The notes: generated by a model from the sequence alone, not told the origin. Positions 23,782 to 37,405 are shown, counted from the stretch's first letter. The stretch: 37,540 nt of DNA from Seison nebaliae (GCA_023231475.1 JALJEE010003266.1:1-37540), one strand, 5' to 3'. Translations and numbers: made by a program.

Positions 23782-25165
23782 ATGTTTGTTACAATCACAG
23801 TCATCTTGGCAACATTCATTTTAATCCAATTTATTCACTTTATTTCCAAGAAAGTTTTTTTTTCATTTAATTAAATTTTCTTTGTATTCGGATTTCAGTA
23901 TCGAGGACCAGATGCTACGGGATTAGCATATGATGATCGAATTGAATCAGAAAGAAAATTTATTAATCTTCCATCGTCATTAAAAACACCATCATTATAC
24001 AATCTACCCACAATCACATTATCTGTCGTCGTTCCGGCCTATAATGAAGAATTAAGATGTTTAATTTCACTTAAATTTTATCTTTAAATTAATCCCAATC
24101 GAAGTACCAACTATGATAGAAGAATGCGTAAATTTTTTGGAGATGAAGAAAGTTAAATTTTTAAAGCATTTTTATATTTATTTGCAGCAATTTCTTAGAA
24201 ACAAATTGAAAATTTTATTTATGAAATCATTATAGTTAGTGATGGTAGTAATGATAATACAGTGAGTGTTAGAATTTCTTCAATTCTTTTCCATTTCACT
24301 TTTGCATGACAGGTGGGAAAAAGCATGAGCATCAAATATGGAGGAACAGATATTCGAGTTATCAATTTGGTGAAGAATCGAGGAAAGGGTGGAGCAGTTC
24401 GTGCGGTTTTGATATTTATTTTTATTATATATATATATATTATTGAGGATATTTATTGATTATTATAGGGATTTTTGTCAAGTCGTGGAAAATATATATT
24501 ATTTGCTGATGCTGATGGTGCAACAAAATTTTCGGAATATGATAAGTTGGAGAAACGAATTAATGATAAATTGACAGAAGTTAATTTTATTTTAATTTGT
24601 TATGAGAAATTTTATGAACTATCTCAATTTTGAAGAATAATAATGATATTGCAATTATTTGTGGGTCCAGATCTCATTTGGAAGAAGAGTCTATTGCGCA
24701 AGTTAATTATAATTGAAGTTGATGTGAGAATTGAAATTTAACTTGGAACAAAATAGAGATCGATGTTTCGAACATTCCTAATGAAAGGATTTCATTTCCT
24801 TCTCAGAACAATTGCGGTGGATTGTATTCGTGATACACAATGTGGATTCAAGTTGTTTACGAGAAAAGCGGCAATATTAACATTCTCCAACATGCACATT
24901 ACAAGATGGTTCATTCCAATAAACATTTTTTATTTATACAACTTTTTGTCTTTTTAGGGCGTTTGATGTCGACATATTGTTTATCGGAACGAAATTAAAT
25001 GTGGAGATTGACGAAATCTGTGTCGATTGGCATGAAGTCGATGGAAGTAAAATTGTTCCTGTATGGTCGTGGTTGGAAATGGCAAGAGATATCGTGTTCA
25101 TTCGACTAATGTATTTGTTAAACATTTGGAAGATTGATGAGAGTCATCGATTGCGTTCTGAATAA
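23782..25165 (+). CDS. ALG5: Dolichyl-phosphate beta-glucosyltransferase
   Basis: Nine exons: 23782-23853, 23899-24058, 24105-24151, 24199-24261, 24313-24405, 24469-24579, 24636-24701, 24757-24908 and 24958-25165, introns of 45-63 bases, 323 residues (human 324). The first exon is an N-terminal membrane anchor (TITVILATFILIQFIHFI). The GT2 catalytic domain shows LSVVVPAYNEELRLP, YEIIIVSDGSNDNT, LVKNRGKGGAVRAGFLSSRG, ILFADADGATKF with the DAD metal site, CGSRSHLEEESIAQRS, MKGFHFLL, IRDTQCGFKLFTRKAA, and GSKIVPVWSWLEMARD. It transfers glucose from UDP-glucose to dolichyl phosphate at the ER, giving the donor for the last glucoses of the N-glycan precursor. The common VDDGS motif is VSDGS here. 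The fifth intron contains a short TA repeat. Confidence 0.95.
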
Positions 25166-28100
25166 TATTCCTCTTTCAACATAATCAATTCTTATCTCAT
25201 TGAACTTTCAATATCATCGCAGAATCGTTTTATGTATTTTGTTGATTTTAAACATTTTCTTATAAAGTTAAAAGAATAAAATTTCTTTAGATTAATTTAA
25301 TTTAAACCTAATTATTCTACTTGTTTTCATTGATGAATTGTTAAACAATTTAATAATTATAAATGATGTTTTCTTCATTTTTATAGTTTTAGTTCTTAAT
25401 TTTTATGAGAAAGAATATCGAATTTTGGCAGTAGATTTGAATTGAGGAGATGAATTGGTTTGAAGTGTTGGGAAAATTGAACATGGAACGATTGAGTAAG
25501 AGTGAGAGAGTGTTGGGAGAAGTGATATAATGATAGAGAAAAATAATGGACATTTTCCTAAAAGAAGAGAATTCGGTTGGAGAATGAGAACAGACATTTG
25601 TGAAAGATATTACATAAACAATTTTAAATTTATTTTAATGTCTATTTGTTTGGTGTGTTTGGGTTGGTGGGGAGTATTCGGATGTAGAGTTGATAAACCA
25701 CACTTTTGTGGGGAGCGGTGTATACATCTCATATCGAATGAATCGCACTTAGTCGAATGCGGAAAATGTTTCGTGACCACAAAATATATGTGTGTTCATT
25801 TCTGTATAATATAATTCTCTGAATACGTAAGAATATGGAGAATGGAGAAAAACCGCAATCTGTTCTCATACATGAAGTGACGCAATGTACGAGAGACCAA
25901 TGGACTTAACAACTGATTGAACGAATGAGAGAAATGGAAAGGAAAGAAATGATGAAAGGAATAAGAAAGAAAGGAAAGAGAATGTAACATTTGAGCGACA
26001 GACCGTATACTTCATCACCATCGCCATCATCATCATAGTCCACATGATATTGTGTAATATTGGTTTGGAAGTAAAGATAAAGAAAGTGAATTAGAGAGTA
26101 GATGGAGGTAAATTGAGTAAGATGAAATTTGCTAAAGAAATATCTACGTAACATATTCGATATGTGAGTAGTGGAGAATAATAATAATATTTGTTGTTGC
26201 TGTTGTTATTGTTGGTATTTTTAATGGTGGTGGTGATGGTGATGGTGGTAATAATGGCTTTTTTTCTTATTCTTATTCTTTTTTTCTTTCCAAATTTCTT
26301 TTTCAATTCACTTATGCAAACGTATATGGGAAATTCATTGAATTAAACAGGAAGAGGGACCAAACCACCAACTACCACTATCAACTTATTATAATATTTA
26401 CTAGCGGATGCAGTCCAGTTATCATTCTTTCTCTCTCTTCTCTCTCTCTTTCACCTAACCGTAAAAATGGAAATTTAATCATTGTCACTATTCTTCATTT
26501 TCTCCAACTGAAGAAACATACGTCTTTCTTTCATCGATTATTTTTCTCTGGATAAGTCAATTTTATTATTTGTCGAAGAAAAAATATTATGACGTAACTC
26601 TAATTTACATAATACATTACCATCAGCGGTCGATCATATGTTCTCCACGATCACTCACTCGTATGTAGTCTCACAAATGTCAGTATTTTTCCATTCGTAC
26701 AAAATTCGGACAATCTTTCCAAAGAGACTTCATGTCATGTAGACAAGAAGAGAAACAGAGTTAAACAAATTTAACTAGATAGCGAGCTAGTTGGGTTGGT
26801 TGGCTAGCGAAACTACTTATTATATAATTCGACAAAAAATCAGTATAATATCACACAGAGTACTAGAGGGAGGAATTTGATGATGGAGTGGTTCACTTCC
26901 ACTTAATATTAACTGCTTCAGCTCTTCGTCCTCATTTGTGTGTTTGGCTGAGAGGATTACATTTGGACTTATTCTCTCCCATCTATTTATTCGGTTGTTC
27001 TCTAATTAAAATTTCTATTTTTCTTTTTATTGCGGTTTTACTATTTGTCGTGTTTTCTTCTGGGGGGAGACTGTTCTCTATATGTATATTTAATTTTCTT
27101 AATTAAAAGTCTTTCCAAATATTCCAATATTTTACAGTTCAGTTATTGGACAATCGAAATCAATATTTATTGCAACATTTGATTATAACAAATAATTATT
27201 TGAAAATTATTTGATATTTCTTTTTTTCTGAGTTTATTTTTAACTGACAATTTGAGTTGATATGAGAATGTAATATTATACAATTTAATTGATAACGAGA
27301 AGTTCATTCGAGATTATATAATGAATGGAGAACTCCTGTACATACACATACAAGCACGCAGAAAGAGATATGGAAGAGGGACTTATATCAGGGAAGTTAA
27401 GTTGTAGTTGTTGTCTGCATCATAAATATTATTCAGTTGTTTATTCGCTCTAAATCGGTCTTTTTCATCTCGTACAATCGATTATTCGATGTTACGTCAT
27501 CTTTCCATCAGTATCGCCATTCTCCATTTTATTCACATATAATTTATATGACACAACAGATTAGAAAAACCGTATGTCTAACAAACGCGCTCGACTTGGA
27601 CAGGAAAAATAAGAAAGATGATGTTATTTTCTTCTATGTGACTTGTAAAGAAAGATGTACTTAAAATTCTAATAAAAACGTTAAAGTGTGGTATATGTAA
27701 GCATAGGTCGGACGTTAAACAGTCGTCGTTGAAAGTTATGATGTAGAGAAAGAAGACTTATTGTGAAAAAAACTGATGGAGGAGGATGATGATCATTATA
27801 GGAGAGATAGAACAGAAATATCTCATCAACTGAAAAGATTAGAATGTTGAAAGTTCTATTTTGGTAATTTATTGCTATTTTGATTGTTATTGTTCGGTAA
27901 TATTGGATGGATATCACAGAGTGAGAGTTCAATACATTTCCCAAAATGGAGGATGGGAAGTAAGATAAAATAAATAAATGTAAAATAATGAAAGAAGTTT
28001 AAACATCTCCATATGTGGATGTTGGGTCTCCATTATGAATTCATATAGACATGTTCCCCGTCCAACCACAAATATCAATAAAGGAATTAAATCAAATGTC

Positions 28101-28184
28101 TTCATCCGATTTAGTTGAAAAAGAAAAGAAAAGAAAAATATTTCACCATCGTCCCGCATCCTGTCCATTTCTCTTTTCCGTCTA

Positions 28185-28216
<32 letters not shown>

Positions 28217-29119
28217 CCTTCCATAAGTATTTCCATCGATAATGTTATGTAATTAGATTTTAGACGAATATTTTCCTTTCGGTCATGTCATTCCCATTTT
28301 CTTTTTTCCATATGGAAACTCAATCACTCTTGGTCATACAATATTCTCGTATGATCTTATTCAACATCTCTTTCATATATTTACTTACTTCGCTCTCATG
28401 AAAACGTTTTCATTCTTTTCTTATGTCAACCACTTCTCCTTTCTTTATACCATATTTATTCTCCATCCGTTTCATTTCATTCCTTTTTTATCGATCTGGT
28501 TGTCTTCTTTTTTCTTCGTTGTTGATTATAATTGTTCTTTCTATTGTGACTGAATGGAAATGATTGTAATAAATATACATATTTCGGACACGTTAACAAC
28601 GACATCCTTTCCGATTGTTATCACACATTATCATCATTATATCATTTCCGCATTTGACGGTTTTCTTTCTTTTTTTGAAAGAAAACCAATGAAGACTGTT
28701 ACTTTCCTATTCTTATTCAAATCGATATATATTTTAATAATTTCTCTTTCTTCCTCCAGTTTCATCATACAGATCTATAGAATAATAAATATCTAAACAC
28801 TTATTCTTAAACGCTTTCAAATTTCCACGTTTCCTTATTTTGTAAAGTAGATTCTTTTCATTTAATGAAGATGTGAAATAGAAGATTAAGTTGAACTATT
28901 AAAATAAAACTTCAATTTAGGAAATTTAATGGACATTGGTCAATCATTTTACAAACTTATCAAATAACTTTGTAAAATTTCCGTGAATTCGACAACTTTC
29001 ACCCTACATAAGAAATTGAAGAAAATTTAACGAAAAAAAAATCGTTGAAGACTATCGAATTCAATTCGATAATTTATCAAAGACATCAGCAGATTTATGA
29101 ATTAAATGCAGAATTGAAT
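25166..29119. other. Large gene-poor, repeat-rich stretch upstream of the ETS gene
   Basis: Nearly 4 kb without a convincing gene. It holds strand-asymmetric purine tracts (about 25910-25985), a GGT/GAT-rich run (about 26223-26255), pyrimidine tracts (26430-26452), a small inverted repeat AACTAG/CTAGTT (26773-26792), and a TA microsatellite. A small cysteine-rich frame at 25530-25814 is discussed as a finding. The length and position suggest regulatory sequence or untranslated leader of the ETS gene, which is inference. Confidence 0.45.
28189..28215. repeat. TA dinucleotide microsatellite
   Basis: About thirteen uninterrupted TA units, about 900 bases before the ETS start codon. Confidence 0.9.
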
Positions 29120-29802
29120 ATGTCAAATTTATCGAGTTCGATTTCATCGAAACCTCCGCAATTGTGGAGTGTGATCGAGGTGCAGGAATGGCTGAAAACT
29201 GTTGTATGTAATTTGGATATTCCTCACGACAAATTTAATTTTGGAGCATTCTCTAATTGTTCCGGTTAGTAAAATATTTTGTTTTGAGCCAACTTCATTT
29301 CGTTCGTCGATAGGTAATGATTTAACTAGATTAACATTGCAAGATATGAGAGAAAAAGATGGTAATTATGGCGATTTAATTAAAAGTAGTTTGAATGAAT
29401 TAATGTCTCGATTCAATTGGGATTCACAAGATAATAATCGATCGAAAATAATTGATCAGACGTTAAATTCATCAAAATTAAACGAGTTACATCGACGTTC
29501 GAATAGTAATGTCTATTTGGATGAATTCATCCAATGCAATAAATTATATCGTAATGGTGATCAATTTCATTACAGTAACAACATAAGAAGAACAAACAAC
29601 TTGACAAATACATATCATTTTAATGATCAGAAACCCGATGTATCAACAAATCGTTCGACAAGTATGAATAATTTGGGGAGAATAAATGAAATTAATATTA
29701 TGAACACCACCAACACCACCACCAACAACAACAACAACTCAAGTAACAATAATAATAATAATATGATTGATATTCAAACAACGAAAGATCCGAATAATAA
29801 CC

Positions 29803-29845
<43 letters not shown>

Positions 29846-29937
29846 TTATAATTTGAGAGAATTTACAATCTTACCAAATAATATGCTTAACAATAACAAC
29901 AATAGTAACAAGAGTAAATCAATAATGAGAGAACCAA

Positions 29938-29981
<44 letters not shown>

Positions 29982-32900
29982 CAAAATGATAATAATCAAT
30001 TAAAGAAAACTTTTCAAAAGAATTTTCCTCTTATTCCAAACGATTGCTCAAATATCAATGGTGACAATGGTAAAAGTCGTTCAATTAGTATGCAAAATAT
30101 CAACATGTCGAAATGCGGGCAATCCTCTGCCTTATCCAATTTTTCTTCAACGAATAATATGGTGGACAAACAGCAGAATGACGAAAAGAAAACTTTACCA
30201 ACTACATTCTCAATGTCGAACTTATCAGCACAGCAACCGCAAATTATTCAAACTTCAACTTCTCATACGATAACTAATAAATCGAATAATCCTTCGACTT
30301 CTACCACCTCCATCAACAATAACAACAGTAACATCAATTTGGAATATTTAAAGAAATTACAACAGCATCATCAGCAACAACAACAACAACAGCAACAACA
30401 GAATGGTTCAAATAATTTGAGTAATCCATTTATGTCATGGAACACCAAACCGAACATTAGTCATCAACTTCTTCAGTTCTATAATCAAGCATCATTCCTT
30501 AATAGTGCGTATATGCAACAGAATAACTCTTCTTTAAATTTTCCTTTTCTCAATTATTTCGCCAACACTTCTACCAATACTAATGCATCCAGTACATCCA
30601 ATACGAATAATGTTAATAATACCAATAATAATAATAATAATAATGCAAACACATCAAATGCCTTAGCATTAGGCTTATCTCAAATGACCAATTCTTCCCA
30701 GCCAAATTGGACTCACTACATTCCATCATTCTTACCTCAAACATCAACACCGTCGACTGTGTCGACTGGAAAGAATGAGTTCTCGCCCAACAAAGAGAAT
30801 AAGTTGAGAAATGATATTGACAATATAAATCGTCGATTGAAAAATAAATTGAAAACCAAATCGGAAATTAAAATAGAAAAGCAATCATTTCCAAATATAA
30901 ACAAAACGGCCGATAATCAAAAACGTCCAAATAAATTATCATCGTGGAAATTATCGAATGGTTCATCATTATATTTAAATTCAACTTTTCACAATCGCCA
31001 TTTTAGATACAACTGTTGATATGAATATGGCGAATGAATTTGGAATACTTCCATCTCAATTGCAATCGAATGAATATGCTTCTTATTATTCTGCAAGTTT
31101 TTCCTTTTTCTTTTTCATTCCTTTCACCATTTGCTATTAAAGTTACAGGAAAAAGTGATGGAGGGAAAGTGGTGAAGAGACATAAATCACAAAGACATTT
31201 GACTGATGACGGTGACAGTGGAAATGAAAGTCAAAACCATTTCTCATCCACATCTTCTCCAACCAATTCTCTAACATCGAACAATTCGTCAAGTGGTAAG
31301 GCTGACACACCACCAACAACATCCACAACATTGAATGATCGAGAACTATCGAAGAATAAGTGGAATATTCCTTTAACTGGTTTATCGACAATGAAGACGT
31401 CAAATGAATTCGATCATTTATCGAATAAGAATATTTTATTTAATAAAGATAAATCGATGACCATCTCTCAGAATGGAAGTCGTGGAAAAACTCTATATCG
31501 GTTTCATTCCTTCATATTCTTTCTCTTTATCTTTAACTAATTGTAGTTTCCTATTTGATATTTTAAACGACCCGATTTGCAATCCATCAATCATTCGATG
31601 GGAAGACAAAGAACATGGAATATTTCGTTTCGTTCGATCTCAAGAAGTTGCTATAAAATGGGGCCAGTTGAAGAGGAGAACGCGAATGAACTATGAGAAA
31701 TTATCACGTGCACTTCGACATTATTATAAGAAAAAAATCGTCTTACAGGTTTCTATTTTCTACAACATCCTCTTACTCGGTTTTCTTCATTCTTAGGTGC
31801 CAAATAAACGTCTCGTCTATCAATTCGGTCCAAATGCTAAACTAGCAATAAAATTTAAACAATCTTATGCTACTTCCTCCTCATCTACTCCATCCTCTTC
31901 TACAACCACCACAACAACAACCACCACCACATGTACGTCGTCATCGACTGACGAAAAGTTCAAACTGATGAATAAGAATAACATGAATAAGTCAAAATAT
32001 ATGGAAGAGAAAGAAAGAAAGTTTAATTTTTTCTTATAAAAATAAATAAATTAATTAATTATGGAAATATTCTTTTTTAAAAACTTTTTTCTTTCTTTAG
32101 TAGCAATCCGTCACAGAACAATCGGAATTCTATTAAGAGAACATTTCCATCAACTTCGTTAGAGAATGAGAAGAATTGTCAAATGAAGAAAAGTTTCAAA
32201 AATGTCAATTTATCCGAATTCAATATTGGTCTTCATACCAATCAAATGGAGACATTGAATACAATCAATTCTCCCTCGTTCAATATGTTCCAGACTCAAA
32301 CGGATATGGTCTCACCATCTTCCTCCACATCTCACCAATCATCAACATCATCTAATTCCAATAAATTCTTGAGTAATTCCTCCACTACTGGCAATTCAGC
32401 GTTTCCTTTCATTAATGCCAATTCGGATACAATGAATTCTCAAAGAAATACATTAAATTCTTATGCAAGTAATTTAACAAACTTCTTTACTGAGCAATCG
32501 GAAGAGAAGAAATTAGTTGATAATGAATTCTTTTCGTCTCTTAATAAAATCAAAAATGAACCAAATGTAATTGAAGATAAACCAATATTAACAACAATGC
32601 AACCGATGAAATCTAATCGTGAATTAATCAATAATAATAATAATAATTCTCAAAATAATCAAAATCTTCTCAAAACAATTACGACAACCATCACCCCAAT
32701 CATCACCACTACCTCAACAACAAGTATGGTGGCTAATGTGGTGAATTCGAATGAAACCGACACTAACAAATCGATAAGAGATTCCACAAATATATTCGAT
32801 TTCACTTCCAGTCTCTACTCTCCATATAATGACAACAACATCTTCTCCAATCAATCGAATGATAACGAAATTCTACAAATCAATCCCAATTCTTCAGATA

Positions 32901-33013
32901 ATTTGACATTGGACGATGATTATATGCAGAATGAGTATAACTTCGACATGCCTCTCAATGAATTTGGAAAGAATAAATTCAGTTCGGATTCCGTATTCTC
33001 CTCACTCTTCTAA
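29120..33013 (+). CDS. ETS-family transcription factor with SAM_PNT and ETS domains
   Basis: Seven exons: 29120-29264, 29314-30960, 31007-31096, 31149-31500, 31547-31748, 31797-32020 and 32101-33013 (introns 46-80 bases), 1190 residues. The Pointed (SAM_PNT) domain, about residues 14-82, is split by intron 1: QLWSVIEVQEWLKTVV, then LTRLTLQDMREKDG. A 650-residue linker follows, full of Asn, Gln, Ser and Thr runs. The ETS DNA-binding domain, about 741-826, is assembled from three exons: LYRFLFDILNDP, IIRWEDKEHGIFRFVRSQEV, WGQLKRRTRMNYEKLSRALR, HYYKKKI, RLVYQFG. Both recognition-helix arginines (SRALR) are kept. The ETS domain most recalls the ESE/EHF/ELF3 or PDEF group, but orthology is unsettled. 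The C-terminal 360 residues are also low in complexity, with acidic parts that may activate transcription. The ATG at 29120 is the first in frame; a non-coding leader exon is possible. Confidence 0.88.
29807..29842 (+). repeat. AAT trinucleotide run coding for polyasparagine
   Basis: About twelve near-pure AAT codons in the linker of the ETS factor. Confidence 0.9.
29940..29981 (+). repeat. AAT trinucleotide run coding for polyasparagine
   Basis: About fourteen consecutive AAT codons, all the same codon, in the ETS factor. Such pure tracts usually vary in length between individuals. Confidence 0.9.
30360..30401 (+). repeat. CAA/CAG run coding for polyglutamine
   Basis: A mixed CAA/CAG tract gives HHQQQQQQQQQQ in the ETS linker. 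Codon mixing suggests more stability than in the AAT tracts. Confidence 0.85.
31901..31931 (+). repeat. ACA/ACC run coding for polythreonine
   Basis: About ten threonine codons (ACA and ACC mixed) lie shortly after the ETS domain, in exon 6. Confidence 0.8.
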
Positions 33014-34065
33014 TATCGTGACAAAGTGAAGGAATTCCCAATTCTTCAGGGGAGGGAAGTGATGAGATTAAATGAATGAATTTAAATTTATTCGTCAATT
33101 ATCGATTCTCATTTCCTTATTATTATTATTTCCATTTAAAATTTATCGAAAACTTTTCCTCTCCTCCACACAATATACATAAACTCTGTCGATGATTCTT
33201 CATATTTGATGTTTCTCCTGATCTATCCAATTTTCAATTATTTTCCACTGGATAATCTGTGATGGAATATCAATATGGAATCATCAGTTACACAATTATC
33301 TTTTAATGATTTTTCTAATTTAATTTTTTTTTGATTTAATGAAGAAAAATATCTTATGAATTTCCTCTATCCTTATATATTGAGCATTCAATGCAACAGT
33401 GAACCAAACTACCTCAATTCACCATTCATCTTTTTCTCCTCAAACATTTTTTTCCTTCTTTCATATTACAAATTTGTATAGAATTCTATTAAACACAAAA
33501 CTGTCCATTTTCTTCATTTTTCGATTATTATTCTATCAAAATTTTTTCGATAAATTTTCGTTCTTTGAGAATTATGATATTTCGATGTTCTGATCGATTG
33601 TTGAATAATTTGAAAATGTTTGCTTCATTCCAAAGATATCATACTTAATAATCAATCACCTCCTCTTCTTCTTCTGAAAAAAGGATTAACCATTTTGAAT
33701 TGATTTAATTTTTCTTTCCAAAAATTTTCATCTTTTTTTGAATTCCGAATGAATATATATTATTCACAATTGAGTAGCGATTTCTCTATTCGTCTCTCAT
33801 TAATCATATATTCAAATCACTTTTTATTAGAAGACACAATTTTATTTTATTTCATCTTAATTAAAACTAAATTTATGAAATCTATTTCCACTTAAACTAT
33901 TATCGAATATAAATCAATCAGACTTGACTCGGTTGAGATGAGAGAAGAGAAAGAAAGATCTACGTCGAAAAAGAAACTAAATTAAAAGAAATTATTAAAG
34001 GGATAGAAATGTAATTAAATGTATTTCGTTCATGACAATTAATGTATTTGAATTTGTTGTGATGA
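33014..34065. other. Intergenic between convergent ETS and enolase genes
   Basis: About 1 kb that must hold both 3' UTRs. It is AT-rich with poly(T) runs; a TTTATT at about 33842 would be an AATAAA for enolase on the minus strand. No gene is seen. Confidence 0.5.
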
Positions 34066-35503
<1,438 letters not shown>

Positions 35504-36376
35504 TAGTCTCGTGGAAAGATTCGTAATTTCAACTAATAAATTAAATGGAAATGATCTAACAAGTTATACAAAAAAAAAGTGAAAATGGAAAAACGAAAAA
35601 AAAATCTCCTTTTCTATTCCGAAAAGTGAATGCATCCGAATGTTATATAAGAAAGAAATGTATTTTTTATCTATATATTATTCGATTATAAATCTTTCTA
35701 TCTTCTCTTTCACCATTCTTTCACGGAAAATTATTCTTCTATTGGAAATGAATGAAATGCAGAATAATATTTCTGATTGTCTGAGAAATGGAAAAGAAAA
35801 AATTGTTCAAACTTATAAAATCGTAGTTAAAGCAGAAATCGATCAATTTTTCCTTCTCTTCAAACAATCATCACAACGACGTAGTTTCCTGTTGAAAATA
35901 TTAGCCTGATTTGAAAAAGAATCGAATGTTCAATAACTTTTATACTTTACAAAACTACATTGGCATGTCCTTCTCATTTCTCTGTAAAGAAGATGAACGC
36001 CTATAAAAAATTTGCAACAGTTCATTTCATAATTTCCTTGAGAAGCAAAAATTTAATATCTCTCCACAAACTCATTTAAGATTATCTTATTATTCTACGT
36101 AGATTTCATATAAATGAAAAGAAATCAGTGATTTATATTTTCAGTATTGAAATCTTTTAATATATTTTTAGTATTATTTAAGATTTAATAATCCATTTCT
36201 CAAAACAATCTTTTACTTTTCAATTTGTTAGTTTTATTTAAATTACTTTGTCTGTCTAAAAGGAAGAGTTATCTAATAGCGTAACTTTCTAATAAAAGAC
36301 CGAGTAAATAATGAGAAGTTGAATATTAGACTGTCCTTAACCAAAATTCTTCTTTGTTTTGTTTTGTTTGTCCAAA
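35504..36376. other. Divergent intergenic region, enolase promoter side
   Basis: Separates the enolase ATG from the orphan gene's ATG. A palindromic TTATATAA at 35643-35650, 140 bases before the enolase start, could be its TATA box. An 89-residue frame at 35640-35909 begins inside that motif and has no recognised domain, so I do not call it a gene. Confidence 0.4.
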
Positions 36377-37405
36377 ATGGAAACGGTGAAGTCTTTTCTT
36401 TTTGAAAAAGACGAATTTTCAATCGATAGTGCAATGTATCCTTATCTTGGTGAAGAGCATAGGTTTAAAAAAACATTATGTTCCAAAAGCGATTGCACAT
36501 CCGAGTTTAACCAATGTTCTTATAATTCAATTGGCTCTTGTCATTTTATTGCAATAATGGCAGTTATTCGATCAGCACCATATTTTATGTATTATGTCCA
36601 TTTGCATCATAAGCATGATAATTGGAATGATATCACCAGAATGGTGGATGGAATAGTAAGTCAACCAGATGTCAAATTAAACGTACCCCCAAGATTGGCT
36701 GGTAATTATTTAGCAATGGAATTATTAAAAACTACTAACGCCAATCCATTAGGATATATAGATCAGGATACATTAGTTCAACAAAATTACTTGGAATATT
36801 TTACATTGCTTGTCCTTTATCCATATATGGGACGACCTGAGCTTGGAAGTTATGAAAAATGTTTGAGAACTATATTTTCCTATTATAAAAGTCCATATAT
36901 TGCCGATAAACTGAATTCAGCTTGTTTGAATGCGGCTTACACATCCTTAAGGAAAAGGTATTTCGAACTGAACCTTTTTGCTCTCGTTTATGTCAAAATG
37001 TTTCCGGATCTAAATATACCTGATTTTTTCACAGATGACAAGGAAAACAATTTATTCGAATCAATTCTCTATCCCATAAATGTTCAATTGAACAAGATAA
37101 GCTTATTTAGGTGGTATCCTCAAATCCATTTTTGGTCTCTTTCCTTAGTAAGTGAAGTTAAAAGACCGGTAATAAGTGAACCAGTTAATCAAAAAATTGA
37201 TATCGCAAAGTTGTTAAACACAATTTCGGACCACGCAAAATATAAAATAAACCTTCTAGGGAAAGATGAACTACCTTATTGGCTGCATGTGGATTTGATG
37301 TATCACCGTGAAAATTATTTAAAAATTAACGGCCAAATAAAAACAATGATAATAGACAATATATATTATTTTCAACTATTCGAACTCATATACAAGTATC
37401 TGTAA
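36377..37405 (+). CDS. Orphan protein, possible ubiquitin-specific-protease-like cysteine protease
   Basis: One intronless frame of 342 residues from the ATG at 36377, with high-complexity sequence unlike a chance frame. I do not recognise a close family. The segment GSCHFIAIMAVIRSAPYF (53-70) resembles the Cys box of C19 deubiquitinases (typically GNTCYMNAVLQALRSVPPF), which would make Cys55 the nucleophile. The oxyanion Asn before it is missing. Near the end, HRENYLKINGQIKTMIIDN (310-328) resembles the His box pattern HxxxYxKxxGxW....D, giving His310 and Asp327. Spacing of 255 residues is in the C19 range. Four cysteines (35, 40, 47, 55) cluster at the front. No transmembrane segment or signal peptide is seen. 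Poly(A) signal AATAAA follows at about 37505. It may be a fast-evolving cellular gene or one acquired from elsewhere. The function is a hypothesis. Confidence 0.5.
   Translation: METVKSFLFEKDEFSIDSAMYPYLGEEHRFKKTLCSKSDCTSEFNQCSYNSIGSCHFIAIMAVIRSAPYFMYYVHLHHKHDNWNDITRMVDGIVSQPDVKLNVPPRLAGNYLAMELLKTTNANPLGYIDQDTLVQQNYLEYFTLLVLYPYMGRPELGSYEKCLRTIFSYYKSPYIADKLNSACLNAAYTSLRKRYFELNLFALVYVKMFPDLNIPDFFTDDKENNLFESILYPINVQLNKISLFRWYPQIHFWSLSLVSEVKRPVISEPVNQKIDIAKLLNTISDHAKYKINLLGKDELPYWLHVDLMYHRENYLKINGQIKTMIIDNIYYFQLFELIYKYL

Noticed and set aside
28051-28242. Frame ending in alternating Tyr-Ile
   Set aside because: The Tyr-Ile run is only the TA microsatellite read in frame, with no other support.
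25796-28796. Many frames of 60-90 residues in the ETS upstream stretch
   Set aside because: They lack domains, overlap each other on both strands and often arise from purine, TA or GGT repeats; none shows an exon partner.
35640-35909. 89-residue frame upstream of the orphan gene
   Set aside because: No domain, starts inside a likely TATA motif of enolase, and no splice path to the downstream gene was found.
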